Source: Allofrancisella guangzhouensis
Lineage (GTDB): Bacteria; Pseudomonadota; Gammaproteobacteria; Francisellales; Francisellaceae
DNA length: 64,000 nucleotides
Direction: 5' to 3'
NCBI RefSeq assembly: GCF_000815225.1
Contig: NZ_CP010427.1
Span: forward strand, 1,488,001-1,552,000
The first letter of the stretch is position 1. Each line of letters opens with the position of its first letter. The notes under the pieces were generated by a model, which did not search any database, had not been told where the DNA came from, and saw only the letters and a program-made list of their open reading frames with translations. Shown here one piece after another: positions 48,192-57,157 of this stretch. The translations under genes and the position numbers were made by a program.

Positions 48192-48506
48192 GTGGATAAC
48201 TACAACACAGACAGCGAAGGCTTTTTGTTAGACTTTAATAATTGGGACGTAATTTTCTGTCAGGCAACAGCTTTAGAAGAAGGTATAATATTGTCTAGCG
48301 ATCATATGGTAATTATTAATTTTCTTAGAAGTTTTTATAATAAATACGAAAAATCACCGGCGATAAGAGAGCTCATTAGCGCATTAAAAAAAGAATACAA
48401 TGATAAACTAGGCAATAGTTTGTATCTACAAAAACTATTTCCAATCTCTCCAGCAGTTCAAGCTGCTAAACTAGCTGGACTCCCAAAACCTAAAAGATGT
48501 ATATAA
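48192..48506 (+). CDS. tusE: TusE/DsrC-family sulfur-carrier protein
   Basis: Takes a persulfide from TusBCD and passes it to MnmA for 2-thiouridine of tRNA. A 104-residue protein with TDSEGFLLDFNNWD, SSDHMVIINFLRSFYNKY and the closing GLPKPKRCI, in which the penultimate Cys (103) is the active residue; the second DsrC Cys is absent, so it is a TusE-type carrier. The start is a GTG at 48192. It is 9 bases ahead of yggX. Confidence 0.93.
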   Translation: MDNYNTDSEGFLLDFNNWDVIFCQATALEEGIILSSDHMVIINFLRSFYNKYEKSPAIRELISALKKEYNDKLGNSLYLQKLFPISPAVQAAKLAGLPKPKRCI

Positions 48507-48515
48507 GAGGAAGGT

Positions 48516-48752
48516 ATGACTAAAGTATTATGTAAAAAATATAATCAAGAACTAGATGCTATTCCCTACAAGCCTTTACCAGGCGAATTAGGAGAAAAAA
48601 TTCAAGCTGCAATTTCGAATAAAGCTTGGCAAGATTGGCTTGCTCACCAGACGATTCTGATTAATGAATATCGCCTTAACTTGATAGAACCAAAAGCAAA
48701 AGAGTTTTTACAAAAAGAAATGCACAAATTCTTATTTGAAAATAAAGAGTAA
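48516..48752 (+). CDS. yggX: Fe(2+)-trafficking / oxidative-stress protein YggX
   Basis: A 78-residue protein associated with protection of iron-sulfur clusters. Visible: KVLCKKYNQELDAIPYKPLP with conserved Cys6, GELGEKIQAAISNKAWQDWL and QTILINEYRLNLIEPKAKEF. An AGAGGAAGG ribosome site sits just upstream. Downstream bases (48753-48820) contain GCCCGCC-rich DNA unusual for this window but no clear hairpin. Confidence 0.95.
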   Translation: MTKVLCKKYNQELDAIPYKPLPGELGEKIQAAISNKAWQDWLAHQTILINEYRLNLIEPKAKEFLQKEMHKFLFENKE

Positions 48753-48832
48753 AGCCCGCCCGCCTTAGACAAAACTATGCTTTTGGTATAGGATATGCCG
48801 TAAATCATTAATAATTATTGGATACGCTTGCA

Positions 48833-50611
48833 ATGTATAATCTCTTGAAAAAAAACATATTTTTAGTTTTTATAGCTTTAATATATTTGTTATTCATCGG
48901 GGCTACTCCTTTATTTGACCGTGATGAAGGTTATTACGTTTCTGTTGTAATAAATATGCTTAATAACCACAATTACTTATTACCTACTTATAATAATGAA
49001 TATTGGCTTGAAAAACCTATACTATTATATTGGTTGATACAAACTTCCATACTATTCTTTAGTAAAAGCATCTTTGCCTTTAGACTTCCCGCTGCTTGCT
49101 GTGGGATACTGCTAATTATGTCTATGAATTTTTTGCTTAGAAAAATCATAAAGGATAAAACATTTTGCCTTATTATTTGTGCTTCTACAGCATTTATGCC
49201 TTTGTTAATAGTTATATCTAGAACTACTATGATAGATGTTCCTTTAGTTCTTTTTACAACTTTGACTTTGTTATGTTTTTTTGCAGCTACTGAAAAAGAT
49301 AAAACTTGTGATAGAAAATGGTATTATTTTTCATGGCTATTTTTAGGCTTAAGTTTTTTAGCTAAAGGGCCTGTAGGTATAGCTATAATATTGCCAACTA
49401 TGTTTATATATTTGTTAATACAACGTAATTTTTGGCGTGTTTTTTTTAGAGCAAACATACCCATTGGCGTACTAATCTTTTGTATTGTTAATTTTTGGTA
49501 CTTTTTAGTGTTTTGGAAGCTTGGGTATAAATTTTGGAATGACTTTTTTATCCAACAAATATTTAATAGGAGTTCAAAAAGTTTAGTTGGTGGCACAGCG
49601 ATATTTGCAAATTTAGGTGGTACATTTTTTTATATAGCTACGATCTTATTAACTACAATCCCATTTATTGCTCCAGCAGTATCAGGATTTTTATTAGCGT
49701 TAAATAAAGGTTTAAAGTCTAGGGAATCGATCTGGGATAAACTAGCTTTACTATCAGCTATATTTAGTGTTATTACTATAATAATATTTAGCTTATCTGC
49801 TACTAAATTACCCTATTACATACTACCAATTTACCCTTTTTGGGGTATCTTAGTGGGATATTTCTGGTTAAATATTAAAACTAATAATAACTTCTTTATT
49901 CCATACAAAAATGTCTTTTGGTCAGTATTTTACCTAAGCTCATTACTTATTATTATAGTTAGTTTTATAGCACCTTTTGTTATTTATTTTGGTTGGAACA
50001 GCATTAATAATGCAGTCAAAAGAGATCTTAATCCGACTGAATATGCATTACCTGCAACTTTACCTAGTCATTTATGGGTTTTGTTTTTACTCGGTATTAT
50101 AAGTATTTTAGTGATTTTTATATTTAGACATTTTTATCGTAAAAAACATATTAACTACATGATATTGACTACCATTATTGGAGGATGTTTATATAGTTTG
50201 TTAGCTATACTAATATTTTTTATTTCTATCTCATGGTTACAAACACCAGCGATAAATATGGCCAAAGAGTTAAAAGGCAGACTGACTAAAAATTCAATCG
50301 TTAGTGAGATAGCAATTATTAAACCATCACTTCATTACTACCTTAACGCAGATAAAATCAATGATTACGCTCTTGCAACAAAGTACGTAATGTCAAATAA
50401 ATCACAAGGTATAGAGAATTATACGATTATAAATGATTTAAATGAACTAGATGCTAATGTATCTGGTAAATATCCATACTATCTAATAACAAGAGATGGC
50501 TTAGATATTGACTATAAATCAAAAAATATTAGCATAATAAAGAATTTTCATCCATACATAATACTAGGTAACGATAAGGCAAAACAACAATGGAAAAACC
50601 ACAATACATAG
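48833..50611 (+). CDS. ArnT/PMT-family lipid-linked glycosyltransferase
   Basis: A membrane protein of 592 residues from ATG 48833 (a TTG at 48818 would give 597). It begins with a transmembrane helix and LFDRDEGYYVSVVINML with the Asp-Glu typical of the dolichyl/undecaprenyl-phosphate sugar transferases, then YWLEKPILLYWL and a LAKGPVGIAI block. About 12 membrane helices are followed by a periplasmic C-terminal domain. Family members add aminosugars to lipid A; Francisella FlmK adds galactosamine. The PAP2 gene overlaps by 22 bases, consistent with lipid A remodelling. Exact sugar unknown. Confidence 0.8.
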   Translation: MYNLLKKNIFLVFIALIYLLFIGATPLFDRDEGYYVSVVINMLNNHNYLLPTYNNEYWLEKPILLYWLIQTSILFFSKSIFAFRLPAACCGILLIMSMNFLLRKIIKDKTFCLIICASTAFMPLLIVISRTTMIDVPLVLFTTLTLLCFFAATEKDKTCDRKWYYFSWLFLGLSFLAKGPVGIAIILPTMFIYLLIQRNFWRVFFRANIPIGVLIFCIVNFWYFLVFWKLGYKFWNDFFIQQIFNRSSKSLVGGTAIFANLGGTFFYIATILLTTIPFIAPAVSGFLLALNKGLKSRESIWDKLALLSAIFSVITIIIFSLSATKLPYYILPIYPFWGILVGYFWLNIKTNNNFFIPYKNVFWSVFYLSSLLIIIVSFIAPFVIYFGWNSINNAVKRDLNPTEYALPATLPSHLWVLFLLGIISILVIFIFRHFYRKKHINYMILTTIIGGCLYSLLAILIFFISISWLQTPAINMAKELKGRLTKNSIVSEIAIIKPSLHYYLNADKINDYALATKYVMSNKSQGIENYTIINDLNELDANVSGKYPYYLITRDGLDIDYKSKNISIIKNFHPYIILGNDKAKQQWKNHNT

Positions 50612-51255
50612 AAAAATATAAACTTATAAAATATTTACAACTCAAATACTCAATCTTACCTGTAGCTATAATGGTTATTTTTAGCTACTATTTTATAGAT
50701 GTAGGAGTTGAAAATTTAGTTTTACTTATCCCAGAACACATCAGATCGATTTTTAAAGTTATAACTTTTCTAGGAGATTCAAGTTGGATAATAATTTCAA
50801 CCTTACTAATAATTATTACTTTAACTATATGTAAAGTTAGAAAAAAAGAAGCGATATCTTCTCACAACATATATAAACTCTTATCTCCTAGTGTATTTAT
50901 ACTTTCCAGTGTTATTTTAAGCGGAATTTTAGTTCAAATTTTAAAATGTATAATTGGTAGAGCTAGACCAGTACTTTTTAGCGAGCATGGAGCAGCATAT
51001 TTCCATCATTTTAACTTTTTTGAAGCTAATTTCTCAAGTATGCCTTCTGGACATTCTACAACAATAGGTAGTCTGTTTGCTTGCTTAATGCTTATATTTC
51101 CAAAACATAGATACCTATGGCTAATTTTAGCAATATTTACAGCATCAACGAGAATCGTAGTTTTAAAACATTATCCTAGTGATGTAATATTTGGCTTAGC
51201 TTTAGGCATATATACATCTATTTACCTCTTTAAAATTTTTTGGAGCAAACAGTAA
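50590..51255 (+). CDS. PAP2-family membrane phosphatase
   Basis: A 221-residue protein with about five hydrophobic segments and the full acid-phosphatase signature: KCIIGRARP (KxxxxxxRP), SSMPSGHSTT (PSGH) and TRIVVLKHYPSD (SRxxxxxHxxxD, with T for the serine). Substrates could be lipid A phosphate or undecaprenyl pyrophosphate; coupling to the ArnT-like gene favours an envelope role. It does not closely match my recollection of Francisella LpxF or LpxE. It is followed by a hairpin terminator. Confidence 0.85.
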   Translation: MEKPQYIEKYKLIKYLQLKYSILPVAIMVIFSYYFIDVGVENLVLLIPEHIRSIFKVITFLGDSSWIIISTLLIIITLTICKVRKKEAISSHNIYKLLSPSVFILSSVILSGILVQILKCIIGRARPVLFSEHGAAYFHHFNFFEANFSSMPSGHSTTIGSLFACLMLIFPKHRYLWLILAIFTASTRIVVLKHYPSDVIFGLALGIYTSIYLFKIFWSKQ

Positions 51256-51275
51256 TAACAAATAGTTTGTACTAC

Positions 51276-51299
51276 TTGTCAGAAAATTCTTTCTGACAA
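51276..51299. terminator. Hairpin between convergent genes
   Basis: A perfect 10-base stem TTGTCAGAAA / TTTCTGACAA (51276-51285 and 51290-51299) with a 4-base loop, in the 47-base gap between the PAP2 gene and the oppositely oriented ankyrin gene. There is no long T-run on either side, so it may work with Rho or stabilise both transcript ends. Confidence 0.55.
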
Positions 51300-51302
51300 A
51301 CA

Positions 51303-53108
51303 CTACCTAACTACTGCTTTGCTCAATATATCAACTATATCTTGATAACCATTTTTTCCTGCAATAGACATAGGGGTTTGTCTATCCTCTGCAGCCTTGA
51401 TTGAATCAGCGCCCTTTTCTATTAATAGCTTAACTATTTCTGTACGTCCATATTGGCAAGCAATAAATAAAGCGGTTTTTTTATCTTTTCTATGCGAGTT
51501 TAATTCTGAATTCTTTAGCTTTTTCCTTTTATTTTGAAAAGGGCTAACAAATTTAATTGGCCTTGCCAAGCTTACATTTGTTCTGATTTGCTTAGGATCT
51601 ACTATTTTTTGTGATGTACTGATATTTTTTTTATAAAAACTTTCTCGTTTTTCTTCTTCATGCGATGAATCTCGATCTTCGTATCTACCTAATAATAGCC
51701 TAACTATCTCTAAATGACCTTTTTTACAGGCAATAAATAAATGGGTTTGTCCATTAGGTCCTGATGGAATGGTTATGTCCACTTCACGGTTCATTAATTC
51801 TTCAACTATTTTTGTATGGCCATGATAACAGGCAATATATAGGAAACGACGATCTGTGTAATATCCTTTATCATAAATATTTTTTAGTACTCCGTTCTCA
51901 TAATCATATATATTTCCTATTATTTTCTCTGAATAAATTTTATTAAATTTTTCTATTGATTCACTAATAATCCTTTTATATGCTGAATTTTCTAAACTGT
52001 GAGTTGATGCTGATGATAGTCTATTATCTTTGTAATGTTTTTCTCCTCCTTGTTCACTCGATTCGAATGTCCTATTTAAAATAGAAAGCTCTTCTGTAAT
52101 GAAATTATAAACATCTTCCATATTATTATTCATTGCACTTATTTTACTTCTAGTATAAGTTGCGCGCTTTTTGTGATGCTTCCACCTCCAGCTATTTATA
52201 TATCCGTTTAACTCATTGAGTATATCAAGCCTAGCATTTCTAAGTTTCTGTTGGAGGTCCGAATCAAGCCTATCTTTATAAGAGTTAATAACTAAGCTTT
52301 TACTAATGTCATCCGCGGCATAAACTAATACATTTAAAGTAAAAAGGGGTTGTTGTCCAGGTATTATATTCGTAGGCACCCCTACCTCAGAATTAAGAGT
52401 CCTCAAAATATCATCAATCAAAGATTCAGTTTGGTACCTGGAATAATCAACAGGTTTACACGCAACCACTTCTAACTTTTTAGGCTCAAACAATTTTATA
52501 AGATCTTGATTAGCAGTAGTTGCAACTACCACGTTATGTTCCATACCATTTAAGTGAATACAAGTATCATAATCACTGCTAGAAAGGCTATCAACTAGTA
52601 GCTTTAAAAACTTTTTATAATCTTGTTTAGTTCCAATAAAAGGTTTATCAAATATTGTTACATGATTTGCTCGAAAAAACGAGGTACTATAAATTGATTC
52701 CCCTTTTTTTAAGTTACTTAAGTCCTTTAACTCATCTAAAGTAAATCGTAATGACGTAAATCGGTTAAACAAACTATCACCAACATGTCCATCTATACTT
52801 TTCGGTCGTTGCGCATGATCAGATACAGCTTTAATAAAGTCAGCTAATTTGGTATACCCAGTATCATTAAACTGCTCATTTACGATGCCTTTTGTAAGCC
52901 TACCTATCGTTTCGTCAAATATCTCAAGATGGTGATATAGGTACGCTCGACTCCATAAAACAGCGAGACCGAAATCTAAGTCTTGTGTTTGTGGTAAGTC
53001 TAAAGCGGTATAATAATCACTCCAATCACATTTTTCTGAAATATCTTTTATATTTTCTATTAAGTTTTTGTAGTAACTCATTAAAAATATTTTCCTTGTA
53101 AATATCAC
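51303..53108 (-). CDS. Ankyrin-repeat protein, catalytically degenerate paralogue of the 18.1-kb protein
   Basis: A 601-residue protein, collinear with the one at 18103-19695: the opening NIKDISEKCDWSDYYTALDL matches its DISDKCGWGNYYTALGL, and the middle region aligns through to the ankyrin part. The putative catalytic positions are changed: Cys36 is Asp45 (LDFGLAVLW) and Asp235 is Glu208 (LIKLFEPKK), while the His remains (MEHNVVVA, His191). The C-terminal ankyrin block is interrupted by a charged insertion (about residues 490-545). The ATG at 53108 gives MIFTRKIFLMSYYKN; the internal ATG at residue 10 is an alternative start. Probably a non-enzymatic adaptor or decoy version (inference). 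Confidence 0.75.
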   Translation of the reverse strand: MIFTRKIFLMSYYKNLIENIKDISEKCDWSDYYTALDLPQTQDLDFGLAVLWSRAYLYHHLEIFDETIGRLTKGIVNEQFNDTGYTKLADFIKAVSDHAQRPKSIDGHVGDSLFNRFTSLRFTLDELKDLSNLKKGESIYSTSFFRANHVTIFDKPFIGTKQDYKKFLKLLVDSLSSSDYDTCIHLNGMEHNVVVATTANQDLIKLFEPKKLEVVACKPVDYSRYQTESLIDDILRTLNSEVGVPTNIIPGQQPLFTLNVLVYAADDISKSLVINSYKDRLDSDLQQKLRNARLDILNELNGYINSWRWKHHKKRATYTRSKISAMNNNMEDVYNFITEELSILNRTFESSEQGGEKHYKDNRLSSASTHSLENSAYKRIISESIEKFNKIYSEKIIGNIYDYENGVLKNIYDKGYYTDRRFLYIACYHGHTKIVEELMNREVDITIPSGPNGQTHLFIACKKGHLEIVRLLLGRYEDRDSSHEEEKRESFYKKNISTSQKIVDPKQIRTNVSLARPIKFVSPFQNKRKKLKNSELNSHRKDKKTALFIACQYGRTEIVKLLIEKGADSIKAAEDRQTPMSIAGKNGYQDIVDILSKAVVR

Positions 53109-53496
53109 ATTCGTAAGTCTTAAATATAATTATAGCCAAAATAAGTAATTTATCAATAAAACTAATATATAAATAATAATATCAATACTCAAATATTTTT
53201 TTTGTTAATTTATTACATCGAATATTATAATCTAACATCAATTAGAAAATTATTTTACCAATTAGCACATTGCGGTTAGCGGCTGTAAAGCCAATGACAG
53301 CTACAACTGTTTGAGCTTTGTGACCATAGCAACAAAAAACAAGTTGGCTGAGCGAAGTCAAAGCCTAATATTTTTATGGTTTTGTCAAACCCATTTAGAC
53401 AAGCTCAATGAACTCTTTTGCGATTAAATCAACAGTTTCAGATTATTTAATAAACCAGACTAAAGTAAATAAAGTTAAATTATAGGTACTAAACTT
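53109..53496. other. 388-base gap between ftsW and the ankyrin gene
   Basis: Holds no gene. The right half has two short palindrome-like repeats of a kind often dispersed in genomes: GGCTGAGCGAAGTCAAAGCC at 53346-53365 and TTAGACAAGCTCAATGAACT at 53395-53414. These are less AT-rich than the surroundings. The left 100 bases upstream of the ankyrin gene are very AT-rich and probably carry its promoter. Confidence 0.45.
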
Positions 53497-54702
53497 TTAA
53501 CTAACTTTTATATATATATATTTTGGATTGATAGTGTCTGCTAAGAGTTTGTTTTCAAAATCTATTCTAAGCAAGATACCAATTGTGTAGCACATGATTA
53601 ACAAGCTACTACCCCCATAACTTATAAATGGTAACGTTAAACCTTTTGTTGGCAATATTCCTGTATTAACTCCCACATTTACAAATACCTGAAAACCCAT
53701 CCAAAAGCCTATACCATAAGCTAAAAATGCTTGGTAATATCTCTTTAACTCAAATGCTAGCTTAGCGATGTTAATAGCCTTTAAAACTATAAATAAATAA
53801 ACTACCAATAATATCATTAGACCAGCTATGCCTATCTCCTCAGCTATAACTGATGTGATAAAATCAGTATGAGCCTCTGGCAAAAAAAACTGTTTTTGAA
53901 CTCCATTGCCTAGTCCATCACCAAACCAACCTCCTCTACCAAACCCAATAAGTGCTTGTACCAGCTGGTAGCCTGAGCCGTTGGCATTTTCCCAAGGATC
54001 CAAGAAGCCTGTAATCCTATGCATACGATATGGAGATATAATTACTAACATAGCTGCCATACTTAACATGCCTGCTAAAAGCAAACCATACCATCGTACT
54101 TTGCTGCCTGCAACAAAAAGCATACCTAAAACACAGATCGATATAACCACCGTTGAACCAAAATCAGGCTGCATAAGTAAAAGTATTGCTATACACCCTA
54201 ATAAAGTTATAGGCACTAGAATGCCTTCTTTAAAATTTCTCATTTTCTGAAGATTTGTAGCAACATAACCAGAGAAAAATATTATAGCTAAAAGTTTAGC
54301 TAATTCTGCAACTTGAATATTAATAATTACCAAAGGAATCCAGCGTCTTGCTCCATTAACGCTTTTACCAACTCCAGGCACTAATACAGCCACTAGCACT
54401 ATAAGCATTATAAAAAAGAAAACATTAAAGTTTTTCTCATAATTTTTTGTAGGAACCAATAGAGCTACTAAAAATAAAAATACCGATACAATAGCAAAAA
54501 AACCCTGACGGATAGAGTAAAAAAAAGGATTATTATAATCATTCATTGCAACAACCATGGATGCAGAAGTTACCATAATCCATCCAAATGTAAGTAGCCC
54601 TAGCATTATAAAAACTAGTGAAATATCTATCTCTAGCTTTGCCCTGACCCTTTCTGTTTTTGCATTTTGTCTTGTTAATAAAAGCTTTAGTCTATATAAC
54701 AT
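53497..54702 (-). CDS. ftsW: Septum peptidoglycan polymerase FtsW
   Basis: SEDS-family glycosyltransferase of the divisome. A 401-residue membrane protein with about ten helices. Family blocks: GVGKSVNGARRWI, QPDFGSTVVI, GNGVQKQFFLPEAHTDFI with the conserved Glu and Asp, and GILPTKGLTLPFISYGGSSL. Being downstream of mraY and murD in the division/cell-wall cluster supports FtsW over RodA. Here murG and later dcw genes do not follow; the run ends at this gene. Confidence 0.94.
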   Translation of the reverse strand: MLYRLKLLLTRQNAKTERVRAKLEIDISLVFIMLGLLTFGWIMVTSASMVVAMNDYNNPFFYSIRQGFFAIVSVFLFLVALLVPTKNYEKNFNVFFFIMLIVLVAVLVPGVGKSVNGARRWIPLVIINIQVAELAKLLAIIFFSGYVATNLQKMRNFKEGILVPITLLGCIAILLLMQPDFGSTVVISICVLGMLFVAGSKVRWYGLLLAGMLSMAAMLVIISPYRMHRITGFLDPWENANGSGYQLVQALIGFGRGGWFGDGLGNGVQKQFFLPEAHTDFITSVIAEEIGIAGLMILLVVYLFIVLKAINIAKLAFELKRYYQAFLAYGIGFWMGFQVFVNVGVNTGILPTKGLTLPFISYGGSSLLIMCYTIGILLRIDFENKLLADTINPKYIYIKVS

Positions 54703-54718
54703 TAAGTTGGTTTCCTAA

Positions 54719-55966
54719 TTACTGTTTCAACTGTAGAATCAATTTTTCAAACACTTGACCACGTTCAGCATAACCACTAAACTCATCAAAACTAGCGCAT
54801 GCTGGAGATAACAACACTATATCTCCACTTTGAGACTTCTGATGTGCTAAATTAAAAGCATCCTTCATATTATCACAAAGTTGATTTTCGCAGTAGTTAC
54901 TAATCTGTTGGTTAATATAATATCTATCTCTACCGTATATAACTACAAATTTGACAGATTTTTGTAAAACCTCTTTCATCAAGGTAAAATCACCACCCTT
55001 GGCTATACCTCCTAATAGAAGGATAATATTTTTATTAACTGTAATACTTTTTAATGCTGCTATTGTAGCACCGACATTTGTCCCTTTAGAATCATTAATA
55101 TAGCTAACTTGGTTAACTCTATCAACCAACTTACAACGGTGCTCAAGACCATTAAAAGTTTTTATTACTCCAATAGCTTTGCTGATATCTACATTTAGTT
55201 TTTCCAAAATATTAAGCACTACTATTATATTTTCTAAATTATGGAGCCCAAATAGTTGCGTTTGTGATATATCTAGTAGCTTTAAAGAGCCTTTGTAAAT
55301 ACTATTATCTATTAGAGTGTATTTTCCAGTATATTTTAAGCCTTTGCCATCAACATCATAAATAATAAAATCTTTGCTGAAATTTTCTAAATTTAGCTTT
55401 GATTGAGTATATTCAGCTAAATCTTTATATCTATCTAAGTGATCTGGTGAAATATTAATCACACACCCAATTGTAAAATTTGCTTTTTGTAATAAATCAA
55501 TTTGAAAGCTTGACAATTCTATTACACAAAAATCAAACTCATCTGCTAGTTTAGAAAGTGGCGATATACCAATATTACCAGTAAGGATGCTTTTATAACC
55601 TAATTGATTTAAGACATAGTTAAGTAGTGTTACTATTGTACTTTTACCATTAGAGCCAGTAATTGCTATAGTTTTTACATCTGTATGTTCTATTTGCTTA
55701 TAGAAAATATCTATATCATTAGTTAATTTATTCTTATAGTCTTTAAGCTGGCTATATGGGTGCTTATTAATTGGAATACCTGGGCTTAATGCTACTAGAT
55801 CATAACTGCCTAAATTATAATCTAGAAACTCTTGATCATTATGAGAAATATCTATCTTTAAGTTGCTAAACTGTTGCAAAAAATCATATATAGCTTTTCC
55901 GGTAGTTCCAAATCCTACTAGTAAAACTTTATTGATTTTACATCCATTGAAATAAAAGTCAGACAC
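54719..55966 (-). CDS. murD: UDP-N-acetylmuramoyl-L-alanine--D-glutamate ligase
   Basis: Adds D-Glu to the peptidoglycan precursor in the cytoplasm. 415 residues in three Mur-ligase domains: VLLVGFGTTGKAIYDFL in the first, the ATP loop AITGSNGKSTIVTLL in the second, and ISPDHLDRYKDL, NDSKGTNVGATIAAL and SPACASFDEFSGYAERG toward the end. It overlaps the mraY stop by one base. The expected murF upstream and ftsI are not in the window. Confidence 0.97.
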   Translation of the reverse strand: MSDFYFNGCKINKVLLVGFGTTGKAIYDFLQQFSNLKIDISHNDQEFLDYNLGSYDLVALSPGIPINKHPYSQLKDYKNKLTNDIDIFYKQIEHTDVKTIAITGSNGKSTIVTLLNYVLNQLGYKSILTGNIGISPLSKLADEFDFCVIELSSFQIDLLQKANFTIGCVINISPDHLDRYKDLAEYTQSKLNLENFSKDFIIYDVDGKGLKYTGKYTLIDNSIYKGSLKLLDISQTQLFGLHNLENIIVVLNILEKLNVDISKAIGVIKTFNGLEHRCKLVDRVNQVSYINDSKGTNVGATIAALKSITVNKNIILLLGGIAKGGDFTLMKEVLQKSVKFVVIYGRDRYYINQQISNYCENQLCDNMKDAFNLAHQKSQSGDIVLLSPACASFDEFSGYAERGQVFEKLILQLKQ

Positions 55967-57063
55967 TATCTAACCTTAATAGCAATTAAGCCTATTAGAA
56001 ATAATACCACTGAAACTATCCAAAAGCGTACTACTACTTTTGTTTCTGGCCAACCTTTTAGTTCAAAGTGATGATGGATCGGAGCCATTTTAAAAATTCT
56101 TTTGCCATTTCTTAGCTTATATGACCCTACTTGGAGGATTACAGAAATAGCCTCTACCACGAACAATAATCCCATGATAAAGAATATTAACTCTTGACGA
56201 ATCATAACAGCTATTACACCAAGCACAGCTCCTAATGTGAGCGAGCCTACATCTCCCATAAACACTTCAGCTGGATGAGAGTTAAACCACAAAAAAGCCA
56301 AACCAGACCCACAAATTGCCGCACAAAATACAGCTACTTCTGCAAGACCCTGTTTACTGAGGTAGTTAAATAAAAAATAGTTTGACAAATTATAGTTAGT
56401 TTCAATATAAGCATATACCCCTAATCCAGCAGCAACAAGCACAACTGGCAAAATTGCTAAACCATCTAAACCATCTGTTAGATTAACAGCATTACTACTA
56501 CCGTTTATAATGAAAAAAGTTAATATTGTAAAAAGCACTATTCCCATAGGGATGTATAAATCTTTAGAAAATGGAATAGATAAGTTCATTTGGCCATTTT
56601 TTTCCAAAAGGATAAATAATACTATCGCTAAAACTACAGAAAAAAATGATTGTAAAGCAAATTTATGTTTTGCTCGTAGCCCCTTTGGGTGCTTAAGTAC
56701 AAGCTTTAGGTAATCATCAAAAAAACCAATAGCTCCAAAGAATAAAACTACAAAAATTAGGATCCAAAGATAGATACTACTTAAATCACCCCATAATAAC
56801 GATGATATAACTATAGATAATAAAATTAAGACACCCCCCATGGTAGGAGTATTTTTTTTTGAAAAATGACTTTTTGGACCCTCATCACGAACCACTTGCC
56901 CGATTTGCATTTTTTGAAGCCAGCGTATCATGGGGGAACCAAGTAATAAAGTTATAAGTAATGATGTAATAGCAATCATAAGTATTCTCATAGAAACATA
57001 ACTACTGAATACTTCAAAAGCCGAAAAATACTGACTAAGCCATTTAAAAAGATAGATTAACAT
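55966..57063 (-). CDS. mraY: Phospho-N-acetylmuramoyl-pentapeptide-transferase
   Basis: Makes lipid I from UDP-MurNAc-pentapeptide and undecaprenyl phosphate. A 365-residue polytopic enzyme with the family motifs: [25 protein letters not shown] (Mg-binding Asp pair), [24 protein letters not shown] and [13 protein letters not shown]. First gene of mraY-murD-ftsW. The only upstream gene on the same strand is the IQ orphan, 94 bases away. Confidence 0.98.
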   Translation of the reverse strand: MLIYLFKWLSQYFSAFEVFSSYVSMRILMIAITSLLITLLLGSPMIRWLQKMQIGQVVRDEGPKSHFSKKNTPTMGGVLILLSIVISSLLWGDLSSIYLWILIFVVLFFGAIGFFDDYLKLVLKHPKGLRAKHKFALQSFFSVVLAIVLFILLEKNGQMNLSIPFSKDLYIPMGIVLFTILTFFIINGSSNAVNLTDGLDGLAILPVVLVAAGLGVYAYIETNYNLSNYFLFNYLSKQGLAEVAVFCAAICGSGLAFLWFNSHPAEVFMGDVGSLTLGAVLGVIAVMIRQELIFFIMGLLFVVEAISVILQVGSYKLRNGKRIFKMAPIHHHFELKGWPETKVVVRFWIVSVVLFLIGLIAIKVR

Positions 57064-57157
57064 ACAATTTTTATCTGAAATAAATTAACTACATTATATT
57101 ATAGTATATCTAGTTATACTTTTACAGAGCTTTAGAATCCTTAAGTTCACACTATAA

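Noticed and set aside
53341-53415. Palindromic repeats near ftsW as an attachment site or origin
   Set aside because: No integrase, direct repeat pair or DnaA boxes nearby; they look like ordinary short dispersed repeats.
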